Source: a virus. From it: DNA of 47,400 nt. The stretch is taken from IMG/VR virus record IMGVR_UViG_3300027749_000177, positions 1 through 47,400 of that record; one strand, given 5' to 3'. Below are positions 1 to 7,676 of the stretch, piece after piece (position 1 is the stretch's first letter; each line of letters begins with the position of its first letter). Under the pieces are notes generated by a model. That model did no database searches, was not told the origin of the DNA, and saw only the letters and a program-made list of their open reading frames with translations. A program made the translations under genes and the position numbers.

Positions 1-2467
1 CGATCATGTCTTCCATTTCTTTGGCGCCTTTGTTGATGCGGTCGTGCAGCGAGTCGTAGGAGTCCTGCATGGTGGTCAGCTCGCGGTTGGCCACCACGGG
101 CGCCTTCATGCCCGCCGACGTGGCCGCGTCAGCAATGGCCTTGCGCATCTCTTGCACCGATGGCGTGGTCGAGCCGCCCTTGGCCATGCTCTTCATCGGC
201 AGCGCCGGCGGGCGCGGCATAGCCATCGGGTTGGGCCTCATGGCCTGCATGGCTTGGCCTTGGGGCGTCATGGCTAGGATGTTGCTCTGCGGGCCTCTAG
301 GTGGTGCTGGTGGCGCTCCGGGCATGCCGGGAGGCATGGCGCCCATGGGCGGTGCTCCGGGCGGCGTAGCGCCCATGGGCGGTGCTCCGGGCAATCCGCC
401 GGGTTGCTGCGGGGGTTGGCCCGGAAGCATCTGCTTGCCCGGCATCTGCGGCTGGAAGTCAACGCCACCAATGGGCAGGCTGATCTTGTCTATGCCGGGG
501 CTCATGAACTCCTTGACGGCCATGTTGGGCGCCTCTTCAGCACCAATTTCCTTGATGTCAATGGCGCCGCCATCTGCCTTGTGCAGCACGAGGTGGGCGC
601 GCATCTCGTCCATCGTGGGCGCAGCGCTGCCGCCTTTGGACATAGTGTGAGTGCGTTTAGCAGCGCGCTTGGGATACTCAAACTCCAATTTCTCTTCTGG
701 GTCGTGGCGGTGCGCCAGTTGGAACTGGGCGGCAAAGCTCTGCTCAGGATGCCCCATGTACTCGTCAAACTGGCTTGCGCGGTGGGCTGCGTGCAACACG
801 CCCTTACCGCTGCCATGCACTGCGCCGCCTTCAGCCATGAACTTAATCGGCTGGGGTGGCGCGTACTCTTTGCCAGCGCTGACTTCTTGCGCGTGCGGCG
901 GGTCGATCTCATACTCACCGTTATTGTTTTGCGCGTGCTTGATGTGGCCCTCGTTCACGTGGTGGGTGAACGCTGACTGGTGCTGGACCGTGCTGGTCGA
1001 GGTAGTGGGCGTGGTCATCAGCAAGTGGCCGACGGTTTTGCCGTTTTTGGATTTGAACCGGTCTTTGGGCAGAAAGTCCTCATCCTTGAACCGCGAGTCG
1101 GTCGGGATCATGTGCGGCGTGCCGTCTTCGTTTTTTCCAACTTGCACCAAGCGTGGGTGCAGGATGTGCTGCTTCTGGTAGTCGTAGCGCTTGTCGTTAA
1201 GCGTGGTGTGTCCGAAGTGCGCCTTGTCGGGTGTTGTCGGCTTACCGTTGGGCCCAAAATGCCCCGCCGGGCCCTCAGCCTTTTCTTGCTCGTTCAACTC
1301 ATCTACCGGCCTGCCGGTGGACCAATACTTGGCATGGGTGATGGCCTTCTCCATCTTATTGGCCATGGGCGAGTCGCGCTTGACATCGGTCACCATGTAA
1401 GAGCCTTTAGGCGGCGTCTTGTGTCCATCGTCATTGACAGTGTCTTCGCCCTTGCCGTTTACCGCAAGAATGGTGGATCGCACGCGCTGCTTGTCACGGG
1501 CGATGTTCTCAGCTATTGAGCTGCTGTGCTTGGTCTTTGGCCCCACGTTGGAGTACGTGACGTAGTAGCCGTTCTCAGGGTCGTGCAGCTCGTTGGTCTT
1601 GCCGTATGAGTTCGCGGTGATGGGCGGCTTGTTCTCGGCAGCGCGCTGCTTGTTCAAACCGCGAATGACATGGCGCGATGACACGTCGGTCTCGTCCACC
1701 ACGTTGGGGCGAAACAGCAGACGGGTGTTTCTCTTGTCGGCCTTGTCGGCAGCTTCGCGCATAGAGCCGGTGTGGGCGATGATCCAGTCTTTGGTCATGG
1801 CCGGGTCGTGCTTGGCCTGCGCGTGGCAGGCCCGACGCACTGCGGCGTTGACGTACTGGCTCTCGGCGTTGGGCGCAAAGCATGTGCCCTTGCTGGTGTC
1901 GACCACACCGTTCTTGTCCGTGCCGCCACCGCAGCCTGTGGTCTGCCCGGCGCAGGTGTTAAGCACGTGGCGCTCGGTTTTATCGGCGTGGCCCGACGTG
2001 TACAAGGCGTGGCCAGCGATGCCCTTGGACGCAAAGCCTTCGTAGGTGCGCCCCTGTGCGTCGTGCTCGTGGCGCACGGTGTCCAACTTCTCGCTCTTGT
2101 CCAGCGTGTTGGCCGTCTTGCCAATGTGCTTGGCCATGCGCAGCCGGTTGAGCGCGTCTTGCTCGGCGCTTACCTGTTCGTCCAATGGCTTGGCAAAGTG
2201 CTCTTCCAGCGTTTTCTTGTGGGTCGAGCCCATTTGCCCAAGGGTCATGGGCGGACGGTTTTCAGAGCCGTAGACAGCCGCGCGGGCCTCGTTGATCTTG
2301 TCCATGCCCTCGGCATGTTGGGTGCCGTGCAACATGTGCCGGGGGACTACGATGCCCCGGACGCCGCCGGGTCCTTTGGCGTCGATCTTTATCCGCTTTG
2401 GGTTCGACGCATCGGGCTGTCCGCCTTTGGCCAGCGCCTGTTTCATCTGGGCTATCGTTGGTTGCAC
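1..2467 (-). CDS. Very large unknown phage protein with GG motifs, next to the terminase (3' end outside window)
   Basis: An open frame of 822 codons runs leftward off the window without a stop. The start is a GTG four bases after GGAGG; an overlapping ATG is out of frame and stops at once. The middle (about residues 172-215) has several Cys (NTCAG, TGCGG, GTCFAP, RRACH), followed by SRHVIRGLNKQR near residue 270; this faintly recalls the Cys-rich GP88-type phage proteins, but I cannot confirm it. The C-terminal third is rich in Pro, Gly and Met (PPMGA repeats near residues 680-720) and carries GG motifs MAEGGAV (about 544), MSKGGSA (607), KADGGAI (630) and MAKGGST (760). It starts 31 bases after the terminase stop, where a portal is often found, but it has no portal signature that I recognise. 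The GG motifs link it to the late-region proteins at 24.4, 42.2, 42.7 and 43.6 kb, so a virion or packaging role is inferred. Confidence 0.75.
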   Translation of the reverse strand, partial: MQPTIAQMKQALAKGGQPDASNPKRIKIDAKGPGGVRGIVVPRHMLHGTQHAEGMDKINEARAAVYGSENRPPMTLGQMGSTHKKTLEEHFAKPLDEQVSAEQDALNRLRMAKHIGKTANTLDKSEKLDTVRHEHDAQGRTYEGFASKGIAGHALYTSGHADKTERHVLNTCAGQTTGCGGGTDKNGVVDTSKGTCFAPNAESQYVNAAVRRACHAQAKHDPAMTKDWIIAHTGSMREAADKADKRNTRLLFRPNVVDETDVSSRHVIRGLNKQRAAENKPPITANSYGKTNELHDPENGYYVTYSNVGPKTKHSSSIAENIARDKQRVRSTILAVNGKGEDTVNDDGHKTPPKGSYMVTDVKRDSPMANKMEKAITHAKYWSTGRPVDELNEQEKAEGPAGHFGPNGKPTTPDKAHFGHTTLNDKRYDYQKQHILHPRLVQVGKNEDGTPHMIPTDSRFKDEDFLPKDRFKSKNGKTVGHLLMTTPTTSTSTVQHQSAFTHHVNEGHIKHAQNNNGEYEIDPPHAQEVSAGKEYAPPQPIKFMAEGGAVHGSGKGVLHAAHRASQFDEYMGHPEQSFAAQFQLAHRHDPEEKLEFEYPKRAAKRTHTMSKGGSAAPTMDEMRAHLVLHKADGGAIDIKEIGAEEAPNMAVKEFMSPGIDKISLPIGGVDFQPQMPGKQMLPGQPPQQPGGLPGAPPMGATPPGAPPMGAMPPGMPGAPPAPPRGPQSNILAMTPQGQAMQAMRPNPMAMPRPPALPMKSMAKGGSTTPSVQEMRKAIADAATSAGMKAPVVANRELTTMQDSYDSLHDRINKGAKEMEDMI

Positions 2468-2497
2468 ATCGCCTCCTATGGGGAATTGGCGCGGATT

Positions 2498-3916
2498 TTA
2501 CAGCGCATACGGATTCTCCCTCTTGCGCTGCCCGGCGTCAACATAGTCGTCCTCGTCCACCCATTCCTTGGGGAAGTCGATCGTGAGCCAGCCCGCGTCA
2601 CGCAGGTAGCGCAGGGCTTGGCTCATGGCGTCCACGAAGTCGTCGTGCGCCGTGCCCTCGGGGAAGCTGCATATCTGGCTGATCATGCCCTCGGCCCAGT
2701 CGCGCACAAAACCCTTCCTGTTGCTGGACTCCGGTATCCAGACGCGCCCGGCCTTGATCACGTTGGCCACGATGGACAGCCGCTGGACCTTGTCGGCCCG
2801 GCCCGGGTTGTAGGGGATCACGGGCACGCCTGCCCTGCGCAGGTCTTGTATAAGACTGATGCCCGCGCTCTTGTCCTCGACCAGCAGCAGGTCCACGCGC
2901 TTCTTGTTCTTGCCCTCGCCGTACACGACCTCGTACTCGTCAAGCACCTTGGGGCGCAGGTCCGGGTACTGCATGTGCTCCTGCCAGCAGTCGATCACCA
3001 GCGCGCACATGCCGCCGTCCTCGGGCTTGAAGATGCCCAGCGTGATGTGCGCCGTCGGGTCGTTCACGGTCTTCTCGCTGGTGGCGCAGTCCAGCGATTG
3101 CAGGATGAACTCGAACTTGGGCAGGGGCTTGCCCGATGGCCACAGCTTGAACCAGTCCCTGCGCACGATGCCGCCCTCTTCCGGGTCGATGATCTCGGCG
3201 TAAATCTCTTGGCGCCCGAGCTTGGTGCCCTCGTACTGCATGATCTGCTTTTGGAACGATGGCGCGAGGTTCTTGATGTTGCTGTACGTGCTGGCCCGCG
3301 TGACGGCCACGTCGTCACCATCGCGGGCGATCAGGTCCATGACCACGTCCTTGGGCTTGGGCGTGGTGGACGCGATGAGCTTGGTGTGCTGCCCGAGGCG
3401 GATGCCGAACTGGATCATGTCCCAGCTCTCTTGCAGGTACTCCCACGCGGCCAGCTCGTCGAGCCATCCGCCGTGGAACTGCGGGCCCCTGAAGCGCTCG
3501 GGCTCGGACGCCGGGATGCCCTTGATCAACGAGCCGTTGACCAGCGTCAGCTCGTGCAGGCTGCTGTTGTACTTCTCCACCAGCTTTGGGGGGATGACCG
3601 AGAGCAGCCCGGAGTCGCCCTCGTAGCACGTGCCGCGCAAGTCTGCTGATGTGGGGGCTGACACCAGCCAGCGCGTGCGGGGGTGCTCCCACGCCCACCA
3701 CCCTAGGTTCTCGGCGGCTGCACGGGTCTTGCCGGCCCCGCGGCCAGCGCACATGAGCCAAATGCTCCACCAGTCGCCCACGGGCTCTAGCTGGTGCTTG
3801 TGCGCCGCTATGAGCCAGCGTGCGCGCCACTCAAAGGCCAGCCGGTCGCGCTCGGGCAGCTTTGCGTACTGCTCGCGCACCTGCGGGCTCTGGAGCAGCT
3901 CGGCTAGGTCACTCAC
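2498..3916 (-). CDS. terL: Terminase large subunit (TerL)
   Basis: A 472-residue DNA-packaging motor ATPase and nuclease. Residues 57-64 (AGRGAGKT) are the Walker A loop, GGWLDE at 149-154 is Walker B with the catalytic Glu, and IASTTPKP at 181-188 matches the coupling motif. The nuclease domain shows its expected acidic residues at D275 (SLDCATS), E347/D348 (VEDKSAG) and D425/D426 (HDDFVDA). In the family this enzyme docks on the portal, translocates DNA into the prohead and cuts the concatemer. The start overlaps the end of the small-subunit gene by 8 bases, as usual for coupled terS-terL pairs. Length and motifs fit the Terminase_6-like, COG5323 type. The function is secure; the packaging mode (headful or cohesive end) cannot be read from the sequence. 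Confidence 0.95.
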   Translation of the reverse strand: MSDLAELLQSPQVREQYAKLPERDRLAFEWRARWLIAAHKHQLEPVGDWWSIWLMCAGRGAGKTRAAAENLGWWAWEHPRTRWLVSAPTSADLRGTCYEGDSGLLSVIPPKLVEKYNSSLHELTLVNGSLIKGIPASEPERFRGPQFHGGWLDELAAWEYLQESWDMIQFGIRLGQHTKLIASTTPKPKDVVMDLIARDGDDVAVTRASTYSNIKNLAPSFQKQIMQYEGTKLGRQEIYAEIIDPEEGGIVRRDWFKLWPSGKPLPKFEFILQSLDCATSEKTVNDPTAHITLGIFKPEDGGMCALVIDCWQEHMQYPDLRPKVLDEYEVVYGEGKNKKRVDLLLVEDKSAGISLIQDLRRAGVPVIPYNPGRADKVQRLSIVANVIKAGRVWIPESSNRKGFVRDWAEGMISQICSFPEGTAHDDFVDAMSQALRYLRDAGWLTIDFPKEWVDEDDYVDAGQRKRENPYAL

Positions 3917-4406
3917 TGGCTTGGCGCTTGAGTGCGAGGTTCTTGAGCATCTCGCCGAAGATATCGAAGCTGGCCTCGATCACCACGGGTGCTTGGTCGT
4001 CGCCTGCAAGGATCGTCTTGTCGCCGTACTTGCGCGGGTTCCACTTGGCCAAGAGTTTTAGGCGCGTCTCGATCTGCATCTTGCGCCAAGCGATGGAGCC
4101 GGGATCGTAGCGCTTGTTGCCCGCCTCGTCGAAAACTGCCAGTGGCTCGGTGTCCGAAAGCGCTGCGCATTCCTCAGCAATTACATCGTGCCCTTTATCC
4201 CGGGCGTGCGCGATGCGTTGGGCAAAGTCTTTGTCTTCCGCCTCCCAATCGTACATGACCGAGAAGTTTGGCATCCCGTCCTGCCGACAGAATTCGCGCA
4301 GCGTTTTCCCGTTGGAAATCCACTGCACCAGCTCGTCTTTGATCTGTTCCTTGTTTGGGTATAGGGAGGTGCCCGGAGGTCTCCCCATCTTCTTACCAGT
4401 TGCCAT
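3909..4406 (-). CDS. terS: Terminase small subunit (TerS)
   Basis: A 165-residue protein directly upstream of, and overlapping, terL. The N-terminal part has a basic GRPPG stretch followed by a helix-turn-helix-like segment (KTLREFCRQDGMPNFSVMYD, about residues 34-53), typical of small terminases that read the packaging site. A later segment (about 105-130) with SIAWRKMQIETRLKLLAKW and NPRKYGD is the conserved oligomerisation/core signature of Sf6-type small terminases. It would bind the pac or cos site and hand DNA to TerL. Start ATG at 4406. Confidence 0.88.
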   Translation of the reverse strand: MATGKKMGRPPGTSLYPNKEQIKDELVQWISNGKTLREFCRQDGMPNFSVMYDWEAEDKDFAQRIAHARDKGHDVIAEECAALSDTEPLAVFDEAGNKRYDPGSIAWRKMQIETRLKLLAKWNPRKYGDKTILAGDDQAPVVIEASFDIFGEMLKNLALKRQASE

Positions 4407-4460
4407 TTGTGCCCCTTAGCGCATCTCTCAGCGCGTGTGGGGCGAAGTTTAGCCGATTGG

Positions 4461-4628
4461 CTAGAAAGATTCCAGCCCGTTGTCAAACGCCCACTTGTTG
4501 GGGTCGATGGGCTCTTGCGCCTCGATGGCCGCGTCTGGCTCGTCGTTGGGCTTGTACTCTGCTTGGGCCTTGGCCACTAAGCGCTGGATGTCCAGCGCGA
4601 CCAGTTGGTCAAATTCTTGCTGTGTCAT
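4461..4628 (-). CDS. Small acidic protein of unknown function (55 aa)
   Basis: The start is ATG 4628 (MTQQEFDQLV), whose ATGA overlaps the stop of the upstream gene by four bases; a longer in-frame opening upstream has no ribosome binding site and is Arg-rich, so it was not used. The protein has one predicted amphipathic helix (about residues 3-23) and an acidic, disordered-looking tail. It lies just upstream of terS. No family recognised. Confidence 0.6.
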   Translation of the reverse strand: MTQQEFDQLVALDIQRLVAKAQAEYKPNDEPDAAIEAQEPIDPNKWAFDNGLESF

Positions 4629-4813
4629 GGTGTCTCTTCCTCTTCTGGGTACTCGTCGGGGTCCGCACGGTCTGCCTCGGTTTCGATGGCCGTGTGCGCC
4701 GCTTCCCAATCGCGCTGTATCTGTCGGAGGCGCTCCTCCTCGGCGTGCTGCTCTGCCGGAATGGCTTTGTACCGCGCCACTTGCTTTAACAATTCTTCAT
4801 CAAACATATTCAT
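4625..4813 (-). CDS. Small acidic helical protein of unknown function (62 aa)
   Basis: The start chosen is ATG 4813 (MNMFDEELLK) because AGGAG sits seven bases upstream; the open frame reaches further up to 4903, but that part overlaps the preceding gene. The protein is mostly charged helix (EEERLRQIQRDWEAAH) and ends in an acidic EEEE run. It is translationally coupled at its end to the next gene (ATGA overlap). No family recognised. Confidence 0.65.
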   Translation of the reverse strand: MNMFDEELLKQVARYKAIPAEQHAEEERLRQIQRDWEAAHTAIETEADRADPDEYPEEEETP

Positions 4814-4827
4814 GGTGTTCTCCTGCG

Positions 4828-5013
4828 TTACAGCGGGGAGCCCATTTCCGAGCCGTTTATAACCCGGTTGAGGCGGTCCCATTGGGCTAGGTCTTCTGGC
4901 CACTGCATGGCGCGCTGCATGGCGTCAAACTCCTTGTCGGTCAGCTCGATGACTGCGCGCTGCTTGCCGTCTGGCCCGTAGGCCACTATCTCGTTCACGA
5001 GTGTTGAGTCCAT
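4828..5013 (-). CDS. Small hypothetical phage protein (61 aa)
   Basis: An ATG start at 5013 follows GGGGAG. It encodes an acidic protein with a beta-like N-terminus (MDSTLVNEIVAYGPDGKQRA) and a helix containing KEFDAMQRAMQWPEDLAQWD. It is one of a series of small leftward genes between the terminase and the DUF932 gene. No known domain recognised. Confidence 0.65.
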   Translation of the reverse strand: MDSTLVNEIVAYGPDGKQRAVIELTDKEFDAMQRAMQWPEDLAQWDRLNRVINGSEMGSPL

Positions 5014-5023
5014 GGTGCTCCCC

Positions 5024-5200
5024 TTATGCGCGGGCGTTGAGGAAAGAGTACAGCTCGGTGTGGTGGATCGTCACGCGGTTGTGACCGCCGTCCACGGGCA
5101 CCAGCACGGTGATGTAGCCGCCGTACATGTTGGAGGGTGATGCGCGGTAGCCCGCTTTGTGCAGGCGGCTGACAGCGATTTCGAGAAGGGTCTTGGTCAT
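5024..5200 (-). CDS. Small hypothetical protein (58 aa)
   Basis: ATG 5200 follows GGAGATCACC and reads MTKTLLEIAVSRLHKAGY, ending ELYSFLNARA before a TAA. It has a short N-terminal helix and then alternating residues (GGYITVLVPVDGG, RVTIHH) that suggest a small alpha/beta fold. It is the first gene downstream of the perfect inverted repeat at 5235-5255, so it probably heads a leftward transcript. The competing open frame at 4995-5270 in another phase has no ribosome binding site. Confidence 0.65.
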   Translation of the reverse strand: MTKTLLEIAVSRLHKAGYRASPSNMYGGYITVLVPVDGGHNRVTIHHTELYSFLNARA

Positions 5201-5234
5201 GGTGATCTCCGGGTATGTGTGTTGAAGAGCCTCT

Positions 5235-5255
5235 ACTGTAACATAAAGTTACAGT
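5235..5255. promoter_or_regulatory. Perfect 8-bp inverted repeat, operator-like
   Basis: ACTGTAAC and GTTACAGT form a perfect inverted repeat around a 5-base centre, in the 85-base gap in front of the leftward gene starting at 5200. The half site AAAGTTACA occurs again at 12771-12779 and 19850-19858, both in regulatory regions. It is a likely binding site for a dimeric regulator such as one of the phage YdaS/Cro-like proteins; this is inference. Confidence 0.55.
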
Positions 5256-5285
5256 TTGTATCACGCCCACAGAAAAACATTTCTA

Positions 5286-5567
5286 TCAGTGCGGCTTGCC
5301 CGATAGCCTTTGCCTAATGTCCGTGGCCAACGTCTCCAGCACTCCGCGCACTGCGATGGCCTGCTCCTCGGCTGCGCGCTCCACGAGCCGTGCGCACTCC
5401 TCGCGCTCGATGGCGATGGCTTGCCTTGTAGTCTGGATGGCGATGGCCATGATCTCAGCCTTGGCGTGCGCCAGCTCCCGGTCGAACTCCTTTTGGGTGA
5501 ACATCGGCATGACGTTGGCGTGGCCAAGTAGCTGCCGGGCGAGGGGACTCAGTTCTTTCTCTTCCAT
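5286..5567 (-). CDS. Helical protein of unknown function (93 aa)
   Basis: ATG 5567 follows AGGAG with normal spacing. The protein is almost all helix: after a short N-terminus (MEEKELSPLARQLLGHANV) it has long heptad-like stretches (KEFDRELAHAKAEIMAIAIQ, REECARLVERAAEEQAIAV), predicting a coiled coil. Such proteins are common in phage early regions. No specific family recognised. Confidence 0.7.
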   Translation of the reverse strand: MEEKELSPLARQLLGHANVMPMFTQKEFDRELAHAKAEIMAIAIQTTRQAIAIEREECARLVERAAEEQAIAVRGVLETLATDIRQRLSGKPH

Positions 5568-5570
5568 GAT

Positions 5571-5783
5571 CTACTCCTGTGATTGGCCCATGACACGGGC
5601 CTCCATGATTTTGTTGGCCTTGCGCAGGCCTGCGTTCTCGGCCTTGAGCCTCTCGACCGTGGTGGTCAGGTAGGCAAGGCGGCTCTCGGCTTGCCGAATC
5701 CAGTCGGCCACCTCGGTGGGCATACGGTACTCCGCGACGGCTGCGGGCTCGTTTTGGGCTGTTTTAGGGGTCTTGGTGGCCAT
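5571..5783 (-). CDS. Coiled-coil protein of unknown function (70 aa)
   Basis: The start chosen is ATG 5783 (MATKTPKTAQNEPAAVAEYR), immediately after the preceding membrane-peptide gene; the frame is open further upstream but that part overlaps it. The C-terminal half is a leucine-rich coiled coil (RLAYLTTTVERLKAENAGLR). The stop lies three bases before the AGGAG-to-ATG unit of the next gene. No family recognised. Confidence 0.65.
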   Translation of the reverse strand: MATKTPKTAQNEPAAVAEYRMPTEVADWIRQAESRLAYLTTTVERLKAENAGLRKANKIMEARVMGQSQE

Positions 5784-5785
5784 GT

Positions 5786-5908
5786 TTACATCCAGTAGGC
5801 GATGGTTACGCCCAGCAGGGCGAACGCGAGTGTAAGGGCCAGCATGCCGAGGGCATAGGCCCACGGCGCCATGGGCTTGTGGACGGGGTAGTGCTCGCGG
5901 TATCTCAC
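5786..5908 (-). CDS. Single-span membrane peptide (40 aa)
   Basis: A GTG start whose GTGA overlaps the stop of the upstream gene by four bases opens a frame of 40 codons. After a charged N-terminus (VRYREHYPVHKP) there is one strongly hydrophobic stretch (MAPWAYALGMLALTLAFALL, then GVTIAYWM) that would span the inner membrane. It is far from the lysis cassette and next to early genes, so an early membrane function (for example exclusion or anti-defence) is as likely as lysis. Function unknown. Confidence 0.55.
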   Translation of the reverse strand: MRYREHYPVHKPMAPWAYALGMLALTLAFALLGVTIAYWM

Positions 5909-6192
5909 GGCAGCGTCTTCATGGTGTCCTGACCGATGTGCAGGCTGATGTGCTTGGTCATCGGCCCAAAGAGCTGGTCCACCGCCTCGGGCTCGCCCAG
6001 ACGATTGAGCTTGTAGTAGGCGTGCACGTACTCGCTGGTGCTCATGCTCTCCCCGGTCCGGGGAAAGTAGCGCTTCTCTGGCGTGAGCTTGATGCGCTTG
6101 GGTTTGCCGGTGATCTTGAGCAACTGCGACACAAAGTCGGTGCGTTGCTCGCGCACGGTGTAGCGGGCTTTGCCTAGGGTGATCGTTTGCAT
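5905..6192 (-). CDS. Hypothetical phage protein (95 aa)
   Basis: ATG 6192 follows GGAGAAGACT. The basic N-terminal half (KITGKPKRIKLTPEKRYFPR) is followed by a helix with EYVHAYYKLNRL. It sits 39 bases downstream of the DUF932-like gene and overlaps the membrane-peptide gene, so it belongs to the same leftward transcript. No domain recognised. Confidence 0.65.
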   Translation of the reverse strand: MQTITLGKARYTVREQRTDFVSQLLKITGKPKRIKLTPEKRYFPRTGESMSTSEYVHAYYKLNRLGEPEAVDQLFGPMTKHISLHIGQDTMKTLP

Positions 6193-6231
6193 AGTCTTCT
6201 CCGGTTGTGGCCCCCGAGGGGGCCGTTGGGG

Positions 6232-7095
6232 TTACAGGTAGGCGTGCTCGTGGGCCGCGATGAACTGGTCGGTGGCCTTGTCCAGCTTGAGCGCGGCCAT
6301 GGTATCGGCAAGGGTCCACAGCGCCTTGTTGAGCTTGACGTTCTCGGAGACGCCGCCCACGGCGCGGGTGGTGGTGCGCCGGCCAGTGGAGCTGCGTCCG
6401 GGCACGCCGCCCTTCATCATGTTCTCTTGGACCCGGTTGTAGACGGTCCACAGGTCGTCCTTCTGGTCCTGCCAGCGGCTGGCCTGCAACAAACGGCTGG
6501 CCAGCACCGGCTGGTCGTTGCCCCAGCGCACTTGCAGCGCCGAGGTGGCAAAAGCGATCTGTTCTTCGCGGTCCAGCGTGATGGCCTTGTAGTCGCCGAT
6601 GCGGCTGCCGATCTGCTTGGCGTCTTCGAGCACACGGGTGGCGCCCTCGATCACGTCGCCCACCACGTTGCCGGTGTGGCGAACGCGGATGTTGTTGAAC
6701 ATGTCGCCGGCAATCAGGCCGTTGGAGCACACGAAGCGGAACACGCCCGACATGATCTGGTAGCTGGAGCTGCCGTCGTGGCTGTTCAGGAGGATGATCT
6801 CGGGGACTTCGTCTGCCACGATGGAGCTAACGTGACGCATGCGCACCATGTGCTTGGTGTGCTCGCGCTTACCGGCGTCGCGCACCTTGGTCTGGCGAAT
6901 CTCGTAGGGCTGAAAACCCTCAGCCCGCAGGCCGTCGATCACTTGGATCGTGGGGATGAAGCTGTAGCGCTCGCCACGGCTCTCGTGAGCCTCGCTGGCC
7001 ATCACGCTGGGGGCGTGGTAGGCGATCTGCTCGTTGGACAGGGCAGACTGGCTACGGAAGCTGGACTGCTTGGAAGAGGATGCGAAACGGATCAT
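6232..7095 (-). CDS. DUF932-like phage protein (287 aa)
   Basis: The protein has the layout of the DUF932 family found on phages and plasmids: an N-terminal segment calling for YSFIPTIQVIDGLRAEGFQP, a central IILLNSHDGSSSYQIMSGVF and RFVCSNGLIAG block (about residues 98-130), and a helical C-terminus ending in DQFIAAHEHAYL. The biochemical role of the family is not settled; members are often near replication or early genes, as here. ATG 7095 follows AGGAG. Family assignment is good; function is open. Confidence 0.8.
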   Translation of the reverse strand: MIRFASSSKQSSFRSQSALSNEQIAYHAPSVMASEAHESRGERYSFIPTIQVIDGLRAEGFQPYEIRQTKVRDAGKREHTKHMVRMRHVSSIVADEVPEIILLNSHDGSSSYQIMSGVFRFVCSNGLIAGDMFNNIRVRHTGNVVGDVIEGATRVLEDAKQIGSRIGDYKAITLDREEQIAFATSALQVRWGNDQPVLASRLLQASRWQDQKDDLWTVYNRVQENMMKGGVPGRSSTGRRTTTRAVGGVSENVKLNKALWTLADTMAALKLDKATDQFIAAHEHAYL

Positions 7096-7117
7096 GATGT
7101 ACTCCTAGGGGTTTGGT

Positions 7118-7402
7118 TTAACGGGATGTAACGCGAACTGACACGCAGACAGTGTTCTTGGTGTAGGCATCGTAGACCTCGGCACCGTTCTGCTCAACGA
7201 AGAACTCCTTGTCAAAGACCTTGCGGTCCATGTCCACCAGCGTGGCCTTGAACAGCGAGCCCTCTTGCGACTCACCGCTTTTCTTGATCGCCTCTTTGAT
7301 CGCGTCGGCCTGATCGGTCAGGTCCTTGATCTGTGCGAGCAGTACGCCCAGACGGTCCACCGAGCCTTCGTTCAATTCCACCACCAGTTTTGCTTTAGCC
7401 AT
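7118..7402 (-). CDS. Small coiled-coil early protein (94 aa)
   Basis: ATG 7402 (MAKAKLVVELNEGSVDRLGV) follows GGAG; the frame extends further upstream only into the AT-rich non-coding block. The first half forms a helix with LLAQIKDLTDQADAIKEAIK, the second half is beta-like (FKATLVDMDRKVFDKEFFVE) and the end is VCVSVRVTSR. It is the first gene downstream of the TGCAAC repeat cluster and so the first product of the leftward DUF932 transcript. No family recognised. Confidence 0.7.
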   Translation of the reverse strand: MAKAKLVVELNEGSVDRLGVLLAQIKDLTDQADAIKEAIKKSGESQEGSLFKATLVDMDRKVFDKEFFVEQNGAEVYDAYTKNTVCVSVRVTSR

Positions 7403-7553
7403 TTTGATACTCCAATGTGTTTGTGTTGAGAAGTACCGCAGTTTTTGCTGCGATGGCTGAAGTGTACACGGCTTTTTGTTGTTACAACATCTTTTTTGTA
7501 AAATAATTCTATTGTTTTCTTTCCACCAATAGTTTTTGCAAATAATTACCAAC
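7403..7553. promoter_or_regulatory. AT-rich block with palindrome and possible leftward promoter
   Basis: This non-coding stretch in front of the gene starting at 7402 is much richer in A and T than its surroundings, especially 7471-7550. It contains the near-palindrome GTTGTTACAAC at 7478-7488. A weak leftward promoter could use TTGTAA (7482-7487) and TACACT (7461-7466), but their 15-base spacing is short. Next to the repeat cluster it could also serve as the DNA-unwinding element of an origin. Confidence 0.4.
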
Positions 7554-7667
7554 TGCAACGCAACAACCTCTGCAACATGCAACACTACCTAAAGGTAAGT
7601 GTTGCAAGTGTTGCACTTGCAACGTGCAACAAGATGCAACTGTTGCACAACTGTTGCAACTGTTGCA
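7554..7667. repeat. Cluster of 11 TGCAAC/GTTGCA repeats, candidate replication origin (iterons) or operator array
   Basis: In 114 bases there are eleven copies of the hexamer TGCAAC or its complement GTTGCA, starting at 7554, 7571, 7578, 7601, 7610, 7618, 7625, 7635, 7642, 7653 and 7662, in both orientations and 7 to 23 bases apart. The block lies between the end of the primase-helicase gene and an AT-rich stretch, the classic arrangement of iterons beside a DNA-unwinding element. It could instead be an array for a repressor. Direct sequence observation; origin function is inferred. Confidence 0.55.
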
Positions 7668-7676
7668 AGCACTTTT

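Noticed and set aside
1772-3649. Long rightward open frame of 625 codons opposite terL and the large left gene
   Set aside because: It is antisense to terL with all catalytic motifs and to the long left gene; its composition (Val, Leu, Arg, His-rich, no motif) is that of a high-GC shadow frame.
4999-5270. 91-codon leftward frame at 4995-5270
   Set aside because: It overlaps in another phase the 58-residue gene that has a clear ribosome site, and crosses the palindromic control region.
6187-7131. Rightward open frame of 314 codons opposite the DUF932 gene
   Set aside because: Shadow of the DUF932-like gene; composition typical of antisense high-GC frames.
7554-7667. CRISPR-like array
   Set aside because: The repeats are only six bases, occur in both orientations and have no spacers of constant length; iterons or operator sites fit better.
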